Of a stretch of DNA of 64,000 nucleotides, positions 11,641 through 25,117 are shown piece by piece. This DNA comes from Himantopus leucocephalus (Eukaryota > Chordata > Aves > Charadriiformes > Recurvirostridae): contig RSEF01000005.1 of assembly GCA_003993805.1 (NCBI GenBank), forward strand, positions 39,794,793 through 39,858,792. The letters are read 5' to 3'. The position numbers were made by a program, and so were the translations under genes. The number at the start of each line of letters is the position of its first letter. Position 1 is the stretch's first letter. The notes under the pieces were generated by a model, which saw nothing but the letters and a program-made list of their open reading frames with translations, did no database searches and was not told where the DNA came from.

Positions 11641-13208
11641 CCTTCTAATACAAGATCACAGAATTCAGATTAAAAAATAAAATAAAATCATTCCTAAGAA
11701 AAAAAGAAGCATTTTCTGCAACATGTTCACCAGGAAGCTAATCTGATAATTACAGGACACAGTTTTTTAACCTCTCCCCTCTCAACACTTCAAAAATACT
11801 GAGTTTTCTCTTCAGAGTTTCTGATCCATCCAACTTCACGATCCCATCCCCTGCAATTTGTTGTGCCTCGCTCAGTAAATTCCATGTTCTTTAAAACAGG
11901 AACATGTGGTATGATCCAGATCTTTCAAAAACAACTGAAAATTTTGAATGTCTCAAAATTCTTGAAATTCTTAAATAAGATAAACTGTAATTGAAGTATC
12001 TAAGATTAATTGTGAAGCACACTCAATAGGAATATATTCTTACGATGTGGAATTATCAAATTTAGCTAGAGATAGAGATATATAGATATTAATAAAATTT
12101 AGAGTACTAGAAAATCTGTTCAGTAAAGTTCATTATTATATCATTTTACATTAAACATATCACTACCACAAGACCCCAATACATAACTACATAATACATA
12201 ATATAAACCAGGACAGATTTAGCTAAAAAATTCTCTATTTTTTCCTCCAGTCCTTTTCTGTTTCTTCTCCAATATCAGTAGCAGTTTGAGATTTCAACTT
12301 GAACATCAAGCTTCATGCTGAAAATTATTATTACAGAAAAAATCCTTCAAACTAATTTATAGCTGACTGCAGTTCTGGAAATATTATGACAAAACGGGGA
12401 ATTAGTTTGCACAGCAGCATTTTGCTTTTCATTTCTTTCAAGACCTATGCAGACGTCTGTTTGAGACACAAATGTTGTGGTTAATATATTATAAATGTGT
12501 TAACACCACATTACCCTTCAACTTCTTACTTTTTTTGAGTGTCTGGTAAGAGAACTCTCTCTATAAGAGAAATCCTAACCAGGAAAAACGTGGGGGAGAC
12601 TGACAGGATTAAAAGAATGACAATATGTAGGAAGATTTTTAACAATTACCCTTGATATAGCCTTAATCTGGGAATTCAAACATCCTCCAAATCATTTGCT
12701 AAAGACAGTGGTCCAAAAAAGAAGCACAAGAAGAATACAAGCTAGAACTCTCTCTCAAAGAAGAGATCTTGGACATCCAAATTTTTTTCACTCAGGTTCT
12801 GAATAAAGAAGCCAAGACAAAACTCATCAATTAATTAAAACAAACAACATAATCTGAATGCAATTTAGCATACACACCGTTCGTACAAAGAAAGAGCATC
12901 TTCTATAAGACAAGCCAGTGGAGGTGGGAAAGGAGGACAAGCTTTCAGGCAGTCCCTGATCACAGCTCTGCAGGGAGAATGGTTTGGTGAGGAGACTGCT
13001 CCCCAAAGCTCTCCTCTCTTTTGCAACTACACCAGCTAATCTGATCTACCTCTTTCTCCATGCCCTGTATCTCTGCCTATTCTTAGATCACCACTGCTAC
13101 AACAGCACTGCTACTTCCAGCTGAAGGCAGGGAAGATTGACAGACGATGTTTGAATAGAGGAAAGTGAAGCTAAAAGCTATGCGCAGGTTAAATCATATA
13201 ACTACTCA
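11641..13208. other. Intergenic, no gene seen
   Basis: Strongly AT-rich DNA, with a short run of GATA-like and TATA-like repeats at 12060-12115. No coding signature, RNA gene or repeat family was recognised. Confidence 0.6.
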
Positions 13209-13413
13209 CTTTTCTAAGGCCTGCTTATTTATACCCCCATTTTAAATATATCCTGAGATTATGAACTAGGTGGAAATGTATTCTGTGAGTACTAGTACAA
13301 CATGGTGCTCNCTTTTCTAAGGCCTGCTTATTTATACCCCCATTTTGAATATATCCTGAGATTATGAAGTAGGTGGAAATGTATTCTGTGAGTACTAGTA
13401 CAACATGGTGCTC
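13209..13413. repeat. Tandem duplication around a single N (likely assembly artefact)
   Basis: Copy 1 is 13209-13310, an N sits at 13311, and copy 2 is 13312-13413. Both are 102 bases with two substitutions (A/G in the TTTAAAT/TTTGAAT word, C/G in GAACTAGG/GAAGTAGG). As at 7.24 kb, this looks like two haplotype versions of the same contig end kept side by side. Confidence 0.88.
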
Positions 13414-16400
13414 ACAAGATGGTAATTAGCTTGATGCAATACTACATTTTATCACAGAGTACTGCAAGCCTACTCTAAGACAGCAGAAAATATACAACAG
13501 GAAGTGATTTATTAGATAACTGATGCAAGATGGATTGAGTACCAGTTTATCTTGTGGGTGGATGGAGGCTGCACATTTTGAGTGGCTTCTGGTGTAGAGG
13601 AAGAACCAGTCTTTTAGCAGATGGACCAACTACAGGAGTCAGAGGAGGTGTTGCACTTACAGGACAGAGTGGAAGAGGAAAAAAATGAACACTTACACAG
13701 TACAAAAAATTGAGATGTTGAGAACAGACTTAATCAAGACATTGAAGAGCACAAAGAAAAGAAATTATGGAATTGCTAAGGCACCACTGCTAGAAGCCCA
13801 GCTGAAAAAAAAAAGGGTGGGGGGGAACTAGAATAGGTCAATTGTGAGCTGAAAATCAGTCTCATCATTGGTATTACTCAAAGAGTTGTGGTCAACAGCT
13901 CAAACATCCAAGCGGAGACCAGTGACGAGTGGTGTTCCTTAGTGTCAGTATTGGAACCAGTATCAAGACTGAAGGGGGAGAGGTGGTAGTCTGGCATAAG
14001 GCCAGGACTGGCCGAACTCTGCTCCCCCTCCAAGGGCTCCAATACAAGAACTCTCATGTTTCTCATGTTTCCAATATAAAAACATCAGTGGATTTCCTAG
14101 AAATCCTAGGTGATGATGTCTTCATTCAGACTGTTGCCTCTACCATCTTGGTTTCCATCTTGGACCTCACGGTGAGGAGGTAAAGGGGAATTATTTGCAG
14201 AACTAAGCTGGTGCAAGGGATCATGAGGAAATTTGATGGCCAAACAGAACAAAATCCAGTCTGGAAACAAATCAATCAAACCAAATGTGAGAAGAACACG
14301 AATGAAAAAATGTGACCACTAATTGTGAGTTGCTTAAGAATATTTTAATAGATATCTCCCAAAACATTAGCATAACAAAGAAAGAAGGGCAGAGTAATTA
14401 CGAAACAAATCTAGCCTACAGCCAAGTGAAAGCAGCTGTAAAAATAATTGATAAGCAAATGCACACTTCATATAAAAGAAATGGAGGAACAGAAAAGTAA
14501 AGGATAATGGATACAGGTCAGAGAAGAGAAATTAGAGCAAACTAACAAGAATTAAAACTACACAGAGTTATATTAAAAAATACATTTAAAAAAATTGGGA
14601 ACAAAAGAAATCCAAAGAGAGATATCGAGACTTTATTAGATTAAAATGGCAGAACTAGTTATAATTGAATAGAAGCACTGTATCAATTTAGATTCTATAT
14701 TTGGAAGAGCCAGATAATACATTCATATTGTCATTTGATGGTCATATTAATTGCAAGAGTAATTGAGAAAATTTTGGCTTAGGCCTCCTTACTCAAAGGT
14801 CCTGCCTCCCAAACAAGTGGTATAACTACAAGGGCCCAATACGACCAGATCTCATCACAATGCCTTGGCTTTTCTGACTGGGAGACCTCTTCCATCTCTT
14901 TTTAAACCAGGAAGGAATGAAAGTCATAGGCTCGGGTAGAGACAAAGCACGACCGAGTCTGACTTCAGCTAACGTGTTTAGAGGACCCAGATGGGAGGAT
15001 GAGCTTGGGTTTCTTGACCCTGCCCCCTGGTACGTGCGTGCACATTTACACCCACACTCCTTGCACACCAGTATGTGCACTGGCCCTGCTTCTACAGAAT
15101 GGGAGGACACTTCTGCTCAGAACTGCACTACAACTGTGAGTATAGTCCTGAGGCGGGGCCATCCTAAAGGTGTCTCAGGCACAAGTGCCTGAGGAGAAAC
15201 CAGATACCAAGTCATCTGCAGCTTGGTAATGGGGTTCAAGCAAACTGTATATGGTTTTATATGGCCTGGTTTTGCCACAGGAACAAGGAGGCTGACAGGA
15301 ATTCTCTCAATGGGAGGCCCTGAATCTGAAATCTGTGATGTCGCTAATAACTTACAGTGTATGGCAGAAATTCAGCTGAGATTTCTCCCTGCAACACTGT
15401 GCTCAAGCTCAATCTGTAGTACAAACAGCTCTTTGGCCTCTCAATTTCAGGTCTTTTCTAAGAAGGATGCCTTGAGTTTGGATGAAGCAGTTACATCAAG
15501 CTACTGGCATAATTGATACTTGTAGCTAAATGCTTCAAAATCGTGGTCATGTGTTTTCTACCTTAAGAATGCCTTTCTCAGGAACTGCATATCTCGCTCA
15601 GCAAGGACTCAATGACACACCATCCACATCTGGTCCATTTCAGTGTTGCTTTGGGTAGAGTTCTGAAATACCACAATCATGCTGGTAACACCACCTGCCT
15701 AAATCAATATTTGAAAAAAATGTTTTGTTGGATCTTTCTAGAGGCCTACTTCTTTGTGCCGGGTCCTCATCACCTCTGTCTGCTCTTTAGCAGCAGAATA
15801 TTGGGTTTTAATGTGGGACTATGAGCTGTGCTCATCATCTTGCAATTCCATGCAGTCACATGCCTGTCAGTGGTTCTACCACTCAAACCCATGTCCAGGC
15901 TACTAACACTGTGTAACGTGTCCCACGAGATAAAGCAATAGCAATATTTCCCTTGACATTCTGCTGTATCCATAATCATACATTTCCTTGAAGGCGAGGC
16001 TTCCATTGATGCCTCGCTATTGAACTGTTTGTTGGGGAAGATTTTGGCATCAACTGTTTTCCTTCCCTGACAACTATTTTATCCCCCCTAATTCATTTAA
16101 AGCCAATACTTGAGCTTTAGGAACAGCCATAACTACAGCTATAGCCTATGTGCAATGCAGACTATAACTCAGACGATACAGTTCTGCTCTCTGACCAGAC
16201 CAAATGGAAGTATAAACATACTGAATACTTCTGAGAATATAAGGTCTAGCCTGGCCCAATGCATATATGCCAATGGTAACTGTGGTCTCATGTGACCTGC
16301 ATGCACAATACAAGAATATTGAGTAAAGGGAGAGGGTGTACCTCGCTTTTTTTCCTTGGTGCTGGTTCAACCTCTTTTTAGAGGCAGTTTGTTTCATTTC

Positions 16401-17877
16401 AGAGTGAAATAAAAAATCTCATATTACATTAAAATTGTCTTTAAGGTAAGGTAGGTTGTGTCTTAGCTACTTAGCATTCATCAGATGGGTGTGCCTGGCA
16501 AACTGGAGCGGACTAGCTCAAGCACTGTGAACTCATATGCTTTCTGTACACTATGTTCTGTCTGGAGGGAAGCCCAGAAAGAAAGTTAAAGAATGATTTG
16601 TCCAAGTTCTATAAGCTTTTTACTAAAGAAAGATGAAGTTTGATCAATGTCTTCAATCTGGGCAAATCAATGTGTTACAAGATTCAGTGGCTGAAATTAA
16701 AGGCTACATAAATTTAGACTAAAGTTCCCATATTTTTCAGTGTTATGATAATCACTGAAACATCATACTCAGCGTTTTGGTAGATTTTTTTATCTCTGGA
16801 AATATTATAATCAAGCATAGCATGTTTCCTCAAACATAGACTCTAATTCCTGAAGGAATTCATTCCAGGAAATTCTTAGATCTGTGTTATGTGGGAGGTC
16901 CAGCTAGAGAATTGCAATGGTTTCTACTGGCTTTATACTATACAAACAACCTAAGAACCTGTGACTGAATAGTTGTTGCTACACCACGCCTGTTTAGGGA
17001 ACAAGCATTACGGTTACAATGCTCTTTCAGTGGCAAAGCTCATTTTAACTACAGGCTAAAGTATCAGACCCTAGAAAGAGAATTCTAATTTGGCAGTATC
17101 ACCTATTCTGGCTCTTTGTATGTCTTTAGTAATTTCACATTTCTTTCTAGTTTTACTAAATCACTGTCACTGTATAAAATCACAAAGGATTATCAATACT
17201 TCAGTAAATTCACTCATTTATTTATGATAGAACACACTGATCTGTCATGTATAAATCGACCATTAAAGTCTAGTAATTCAGTGATTAATGCGTGAATTGT
17301 GTATATGTCTGTCCAGGTTATGTAACTGTAAAATAAGCATTCGATAATATATCTTCTTGCCCTGTATTATAGTTTAAATAATACTGATAGAAGTCCATAC
17401 ATGTGAAGAAGATTGGCTACCACCCAAGACAAAAATGAAGTGTCTTAGGTGTCTTTTGATCACAAAGAAATGAGATTTAAAGCAAAGTTTCAGAAGTTAA
17501 AAATTGGAAAATAAGGCTATTACAGCATTTTCTGATTATAGTATAAGAAAGAGTGCTCAAGCACATCACTGTATGTAGTTTAAATATCTGGCTCCTTCCA
17601 CTTTTTATACCAAGACTGGTACAATTTCACCTTGGAGACAGCTTTAGGATAGGGTTTACGCATGAAATCAGCTTTTCTACTTTTCAAAAGCACAAATGTG
17701 TCAGGATCTGTCACCCTTTTATCTTTGTGAAGAATGCTGGGCTAACTGAATCTGATTCTTGGGCAAATGTAAAAACTGATGAGGATGCAAGGGATCCCAA
17801 CCTTTGTAAACACTGGCATAATCTGCAGAGGGACAAAGAGAGGGAGAAAGAGAATGTGAGACATTGGTGAAAGAATT
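13414..17877. other. Intergenic; possible decayed retroelement at 13.6-14.7 kb
   Basis: No gene. 13.63-14.70 kb is purine-rich with broken frames encoding glutamate/lysine-rich peptides, and may be the 5' part of an old LINE, but no diagnostic motif survives. 14.8-15.2 kb is somewhat richer in GC, with open frames on both strands and no family resemblance. The rest is plain AT-rich DNA. Confidence 0.45.
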
Positions 17878-17970
17878 CACAGTGCTTAGGAGCCCCAATT
17901 ATGGGCCAAGATCCCATTTGCATTGTTTAATAACAAAAGATGGTTCTTGCCCACAGCACTTACAATAAAT
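17878..17970 (+). repeat. Ancient amniote interspersed repeat, family not assigned
   Basis: The segment runs 'cagtgcttaggagcccca...', then '...gatccca...', then 'aacaaaagatggttcttgccc' and 'gcacttacaata'. This matches the order of phrases in a very common reptile/bird repeat ('...aggagccccagtcatggaccaggacccc...acaaaaagacagtccctgccccaaagagcttacaatcta'). I recognise the phrases but cannot name the family from memory. About 93 bases remain. Confidence 0.6.
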
Positions 17971-20900
17971 GTGGATTTGAAATTCATTTTCAAGGAATGC
18001 TAGGGTGCTTGTGTGTGCACTGTGCTTAATATATAGGCAACACGCTTTTGGAAATGACATGTATTAGTGAAACAAAGCCAGCCTGATCCTACGTATTGTT
18101 AAACTCTGTTCACAAGATAAAAATTATTGTGTGATATTGGGCAAAGACATAATTTCTTCATTAACGAATTCAAATTTTTAAATGCCTTTCTACATTAGCT
18201 ATAGAATTTATGCACCTGACAGTGTCTGAATGAGAAAAATAAAAGATATTGCATTCTGTCACTGAATGACCTTGATAACCATAATAGAAATTAGAAAATA
18301 TGTTCTATATTTGTTATGGCAAATGTATTCTCCAAAGTATTACAGTAATTATTTTTAAGATCATAGTAATTTAACATTCCCTCTCTTCTTCAGGTACTCT
18401 GGCCTTGGATGATTGCTTGAACCTTCACATACATATTACCTGCAAAATCTTTGTATACATTTTTGATACTCCAAACTCTTTACTTTCCTTGAAATATGTT
18501 TAAAGATAGTGTGGTTTAATGAATGGCCAGATGAAGATATTTCATGGTCTTTCATGCCACAGCTGAAGTAAAATGAAACCATGTCCACAGACATATTATC
18601 AAGTGTTCATTTTACTCTTCATTTTTACAAAAATCTTCTTATCTTTAACAAAAGAAAAGAAGTGGGCTCTCAAAGAAGATATATCTTTCACATTGAGCAG
18701 CAAGCGTCGTTTCATTCTCATAGGCTTGGATCTAGGAATGAAATTGTCCACCACTAGACTCCATAGTTCAGTTGTTTGAAGCGCTGGTAATGGATGAGCT
18801 CGTCCCTGTATCTCACTACAAAATCATGACAAATAGTGTACAGCACTGATGGCACCCTTGGGACCTTGCCACTCTTATGCACATACCACCTTCCTGGCAG
18901 CTATGATGGTTGGTAGAACTCTGGAAGTTTTCAGTTCTTTCCCATGTGTTTTTTTTCTCCCTCTCCCCACTACCTACCCTCTTCTGTAACCTGATCTTGT
19001 GAAGCTACTCAAGGGAACAACATTTCTCCCCGAATCTCCCCATTTTGTTTGGACCTACAGCATTGTAATCACCTCTAATGTTTAATGCAGACAATAAAAT
19101 AAAGTTGCCTATAAAACTACTGGAGAACCACAAAGACTTCTCAGACATCAGGCTTTGCCTCCATTTCTGGTCCCTTAGTGTGTCAGTCACAGCAGGCACC
19201 ATGCCCAGAACTCCTTCTTGCATTTCCTACCTTCCTTTGTTCCCTAAGCCAGTTGATGTTTTTGGACCTATAAGGTGCAAACCTCCTCTCCTTTCCCAAA
19301 CTGCTTCTTAGGTAAGCCATCACTGGTTTCTTTCTTCCTCAGATTTCTTTCCCCCCTTCAGTCAAGGTTCCCAGTCTCCCACCTCTTGCACATGGGGACC
19401 AGCAGCATTAGGCTGGAAGACCTTCCACCTGCACTGTCTACTGGCATATCACAGCAGTATCGACAGAAAAGAGTATCTCACTGTGGTACTGTCACAGGAC
19501 AGTGCATATATTGCATCACACCACTTCTCTCCCCATGACACCTGATTTGTGAACCTCAACTGTCAGAAAGGAGCTGTTGGATGTATCTCAGCCCTATCAA
19601 GAGGAAGGCAATTCTACAGAGCTCAGAATGACTCCAGCCCTCCCAAACTACAAGAACCAGTTCTCTCCTAGCTATCGTAGGATTACATGACTTCCGCCTT
19701 GGCGCTAAAGATTTGTCTTCCTCTCTCTACTGGAGTCTGTCCGCAAACCTGAGCAGATCTCTCACAAACTTTCTTTGAGTATAGGTGATAATTTATACAC
19801 TCTTTATGTTTATAGGTGATATATCTATATATAGAGCCTACACTTTCCCAGTGTTCTACAACATTAAGTCCATCCTTTGCATCCACAGTGGCAAATGGAG
19901 ACAGTATTTCTGTCTTCCGAGCATTGACAATGAATTCAGAGCAAGACTTCCTCTGTCTTCTGCCTGCCAAAGTACTCTGTACTTGAGTACAGTCTAAAAT
20001 TTGCTAGAGGTGCTCGCAAAGGCTATGCAAGGCCATGATTCAGAGAAATGGCACTGAACATCTATGTCAGAAAGTGAGCTGTGCTCAGCTGCGTACACTG
20101 ACTCAGCTGTTACGCAGACACCTGGCAGATACAGACCTTCAGCTGCCATCTGTGCTGCCTGTATTGTGCAATCACATCCCTGTAATCTTAGAGTAAAAAT
20201 GGAGGGGAAGAAGTAGCAATAACTGTGGAGAAAGAAGAGTGCAGTAAGTTTCATATAACCTCTAATATCAAGAAGTGTAGGTCACGGAGTAGTTGATTTT
20301 GCTTGCCACCAAAGCAATTTTCACAGTAGGTGATATACAAAATTATCCTAGACTCATTCAGTTTTTTAGAATAATCGAGGAGAATTACACACACAAAAAC
20401 CTCATGTTATATATAGGGCAGTAACAGTCATTACTGTCTGTCAGATGCCTGCTTCCAAAGAATCCTTCAGAGACATCACAAGGAGAAGCCATTAGGGTTT
20501 TGTCATCTGCAGAGGGTAATAAATTCTAAGTGACACCATTGGTAGTTACTTTTTACAACAGCATCTCTACTTGCTGATAACTATCCCTTACCTTCTCCCC
20601 CTGGAATGAAAAAAAATTAGGACGTCTACCAGTAGGAAGAGGTTTTATTCTTTAATACCCAGCTCTGTATCACATGCACAGGAGCACATCCCAACACCAG
20701 ACATTTAAGACAGGGGAAAGCAACAGTGCAAAAGCAATGCAGTACAGCGGTGGTCTCCTCATGCCTTTTGAGCTAAAAGGGAGACAACCAAAGGACAACT
20801 AGGTTGGCAGTTCCTGCAGTTAACTCTACCTTTTATTTACCTTCCCAACCTTTCACAGAACTCCTGAGAGCTTTCCAAGTTAAGCTGGGCTGCTCTCAAT

Positions 20901-21484
20901 ATTAAAAGGTTTCAGCAAGTGGCTATGTAGAATAAATGGGGTAAAGTAGTAAATTCATTTGTACAATGGCAATCATGCCTTCAGCTTTTATAATTGGGCT
21001 TTTGTTCTCAGGCCTTTTCATATGTCTTTTCGTTAGAGGTAACCTCATGTGTGAGAGCTAAAGCAGTTCTCTCACAGACAGACTTCTGCTCCCCAGATGC
21101 CAGGCACAGAGCAGCCAAGGAATTATTTCTCCCTTCATTTTCTTCTCTGTACCTCTGTGCTTGGCTTCTCTATCTGGTTTTGGCCAGGTTTAGAGGCTAT
21201 ATGGATTATACATGTTCATTGTTGTATTTAGAAACTTTTTTGAACAATATGTATATGTTAGTCCAGAAGTACATGTATTCTTAATATGAATATATTTCTC
21301 TAATTTACTTTCACTTGTTTTTTACAAATTATTTATTGCATCTAGTCTTCAGGCCAAAACCAGGCTCTTCCTACATGTTAGTATATTCAGTATGTAATGC
21401 AGTAAGATTGTAATTTAAACTATTCTGCATTTCTACAAAATATTAATCAATATTTCATAACCTGTGATTGTTTCTTCATACAGA

Positions 21485-21498
21485 GTTGCTAAGGTAAC
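21485..21498. promoter_or_regulatory. RFX X-box-like site
   Basis: GTTGCTAAGGTAAC matches the RFX X-box consensus GTNRCCNNRGYAAC at every fixed position but one (T for the second C). It is nearly an inverted repeat, as functional X-boxes are. There is no adjacent gene start, so any role would be as a distal element. A 14-base match at one site in 64 kb could still be chance. Confidence 0.35.
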
Positions 21499-24400
21499 AT
21501 GCTGGAACTTGTGGTTCAGTTTTGTTCAGCTGACGGTTTATTAAATTTTAAAAATAAAATATATATTATATTAAGTTGTATTTATTATTTCAACAACCTC
21601 TGCAATTCTCTGTGGGCCTCTGTGCCAGAGACAGTGCAGCCTGGTGTTTGGGAGCACATTTTCTCAGGGGAGACGATGTGGGGGAGAGGTATATAGCCAC
21701 TAGATAGTAGATCATTAAGTGGCTTGTTGCTCTTACGGAAGACTCAAATGTTGGGGGATTTTCATCATTTGTCGAATTTCCTTCGTCTTGCTAGTACACG
21801 GTAGATGCTTGTTCCTCCTGCATGATTAGCCTAACATTTGGCATTATTCTTTGTTGAATTCCTTTTCCTCATCCATGCTTGGACCAGGCACATCCTATCC
21901 CCTTCAGGAGAAGCAGCAAGCCTCCCATGACCTGACCCTGCTGTTCTGTACTGAGGCTTCTCCTATCTTACTGCTTCTCAGGGTACCTGGCAAGCTTGGG
22001 AAGCGCCTCTGTTGCATGTTAGGCCAAGCACAATCAGCTGGGCAGGCTTTCCTGCCTGTGCTTTTCACCCTGCCCATTGTGCCTGCAATTCCACTTCAAT
22101 GTCATCACAATTCCTCGTATTCAGGGGCTTCTGTGCGAGCTACCCACTTCAGTATTTATTTTACTGATTCATTAATATTTTAAAACACATTCCTCTTGGA
22201 ATCATAGAATCCCATCTCTTAATTAAAAAGTCAGGTGACCATCAAATGCTTATAGATTGTAGTTTCATCACATGCAGGCTGTTCTGAAGACGCGATCTTT
22301 AGGGAATCTCAGTTTCAAGGCCTTTCTCACCCATCGCTTCAGTAACTCAAACTTGCTGCTTCCATTGAATTGGGAAAATGGTATGAAAGCATGAAGTGCT
22401 TACTAAGTTTAATGTTTTCGTTCACCTAGTTTACTGCCTTCCCATCTGCCCTTTACTTGCAGAGGCCTTAAGATAGAAGCTGAAGGAAATGCCCTTATCC
22501 TGCCATTGTCTATTTAGTTTTCATTTAGTAAGTTGGTGCACGGCTCACACGCATTCTGAAAACCAGCCCATCATCTAAAAGTATTTACATAAGACTCTTT
22601 GCATTATATACCAACCTCTGCAACACTAGTATTAACTACTGACATCTGCCAAGGCTGACTAGCAAGTGCTTTACAGTATCAATTCATCCTAAGCAAAAAG
22701 CATGTTTGAGTGCTGCAGTGCTCTTGTTAACGCCAATAAGAAGTATCAGCGCTCATATGACACCTAGCAGAAATTAGTACCCACATTCAAAGAAAAGCTT
22801 TTGTTATTTTCCAGAGTATTATGTGGACTTTATTGAGATGACTGCATCTGACACCTGCTGTAATATAAAATGCAGCTATAATTAGCCAACTGATGCTCTA
22901 CGCAGTTTAGGTCGAATCCCTTCTGTGGGAATTATGCTTTAAAATATTCAGAACTCCAAGTGGCTCTCATTACATTTAATTTTTACTTAGAATTAGGTGG
23001 TCTAGAAAAAAAATTTAGGATTGTAATAGCCCCCCGCTGAATGCCACACAGCAACGTGAAAACCCATAGATTTTTTTCCAAATAAAAAAATGAGAACAGC
23101 AGACTACACTACAGCCTTCAATTGAAGTCTGGCTTTGCTTAATTGTACTTTTTGCACTCATCAGTCTCTCCTCTTCAGAGCAAGCTACAAAAATTGCCTG
23201 AATAGCCAAAGAAAAGTTTCCCACAGTCACTGGCCACAGAAAAACACCATTGTCCTTCCTCACAGTTTGATGGACAACATTTCTATAAATGGGTAGCCAG
23301 TCTGTCAATGGTACCCTTGCTGAAAAGGCAAAAGAAGAGAACAGATTCTGCCAATATCTGACAAAGCATGTTAACACATAATCAGGCATTCACTAGTCAG
23401 GCAGCTGCCCCTGGGACCTTCATAACACAGGTGCCTTTAAGCCATTTCCTATTCACAGATAAAGGAAACAAGCAGGAGATACCTGGGAAAGGAGCAGTCT
23501 ATTGTGGCCTGTCAAATGTCCATCTTCTAGGCTGCCTGCATAAAAACAGAAAGAACATAAAGGAAACTTTAGCCTGAAGTGCTAAATTATAAAACAGCAA
23601 AATACTCTCCAGCTCCATAACTTTAATCTTCGTTTAAATAATAATTAAAAGGTTAGTAAAGGAGCACCATGCCTTAGAAGAGGTACCTTCTTCATTCTTT
23701 TTCCTGCATCAAACCAAGCAAAAGATCTGTCATGTCCCCAAGGCCAACAACTAGAACAAAGCCAGCAGTGGTGGTCCCAGGACTATCACCTTCACCCACT
23801 GCAGATTTAGCATAGTTTTGTCCATGCCTAATCTGCTCACTTCTTCACCCAGCTAAGATTATTAAATTCATCCTTTAACTGGGGAAACTGGAATTTTCTG
23901 ATGGACCAGTCTAGTGTGACTAAAAGTTGATGAAGCTGCAGGACAAAGACTCTTTCCCTCTTTTTTACAAACGTTATCTTAGTGAGCCTAACAAACAAGT
24001 GACATTTCATAGTCAATGTCACCCAAAGGCCACTAAGCACAGCAGTCATTTTAGCAGGGAATAGATCATGGTAAGACAACAGTTAGTTTTATGCAAAAGA
24101 AAACATTTCTCTCTTGTGATTGTGCATAAATATGCCTATTTCATACACTCAGCATATTAAATGCCAAAATCTATAGTCCCAAGCAGGAACTTAGTTTACA
24201 TTTAAGTAATCATCTCATTCATTTTTCACGGTGATTTTAGTAGCACTGCCTGCGTGTTTAATGTTAAACACATTAAAAAAAACTTTATCAAATTCTATGG
24301 AAGTTCCTGACAGAAGCAACTCATGGAAGCAATGTCAAGAAAAAGGTTTCAGGAGATGTATCACAACCACTGGAATTGCCCTGATGTTGTTGGGAGGCTC

Positions 24401-24633
24401 CTGAAGGTGATGTGCTGAGAACATAAAATGCTGCAGAGCAGCACAAAGCAGTTGCAGCAGAAACTAGAATATGGCATGGTACGAACCAATAAGTATGGAA
24501 AGCTCTTCTGTGCCCTTCTTTACAAAACAGTGCTGATGTCTTGCCTTCTCCTCAAGCAAAAATGTTCCAAAGAGCACAGTTATGATTTCTCACAATTACC
24601 ATTCTCTAAGCAGATCGACTCTTTCATACAGGC

Positions 24634-24664
24634 TATATATATATTTATATATATATATTTATAT
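24634..24664. repeat. AT-rich microsatellite
   Basis: Alternating TA units interrupted by TTTA, in the pattern (TA)n-TTTA-(TA)n-TTTA. A simple sequence repeat. Confidence 0.85.
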
Positions 24665-24986
24665 GAATTTAAAACAGAAAAGTTTCTGAGCTCATGCAAT
24701 AAAGTTATTCAAATTGAATTCATAGCCATAATGAAATTAAGGTGAAGCCAAGAATTAAAAAGATTAAGGTAAAATGCAGTCTTATAAAATGTAAATGACA
24801 AAAATATCTATGATACCCCTTGTCATTTTTTTTTTTGGTCAGTTTTGAGAGTTCCTTGTACTATGAGGTTTCTTAGCACTGCCCATACCTGTGCAGCTGA
24901 GCTGGAGTTATACTTCTCAACATTCAAAAAGGACTGCTTGTTCTCTGTTGAATCAGCCTCAGGTCATTATCAAACTTACAACCTAG

Positions 24987-25117
24987 GCCCAGTCTTGCAA
25001 AGGCTTTTACACACAGGCTTAGCTTTATGCACATGAATAGTCCTTTAGAATTCATTAGAATGATTTGTGCACAAAGTAAGCAGGTGCATGACTAGCTTCA
25101 CTGAAGGATTGGGACCC
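24987..25117. repeat. Ancient palindromic amniote repeat, copy 2
   Basis: An imperfect inverted repeat of about 130 bases centred on the GAATTC at 25048-25053. The left arm has GCTTTATGCACATGAATAGT (25022-25041); the right arm, reverse-complemented, gives a matching GCTTACTTTGTGCACAAAT. The outer ends read GGCCCAGTCTTGC and GGATTGGGACC, the degraded form of the 'gggcctgatcctgcaaa' termini common in reptile repeats. It shares this layout with the copy at 11521. Confidence 0.6.

Larger units (their letters stand above)
17971..24986. other. Intergenic; RFX-like site and possible enhancer blocks
   Basis: Seven kilobases without a supported gene. Points of interest are an RFX-type X-box at 21485-21498, a candidate conserved block at about 22500-22960, and an AT microsatellite at 24634-24664. 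Open frames reach 124 codons (minus strand, 23015-23389) but show no domain, no splice context and no homology I recognise. Confidence 0.55.

Noticed and set aside
13630..14700. Possible 5' region of an old LINE (purine-rich, Lys/Glu-rich broken frames)
   Set aside because: No diagnostic motif such as an endonuclease or reverse transcriptase block could be read, so it is mentioned only as a possibility.
22195..22215. AATCATAGAATCCCA, resembling part of an avian CR1 3' end
   Set aside because: About 12 bases only, with no neighbouring CR1 sequence. Chance is likely.
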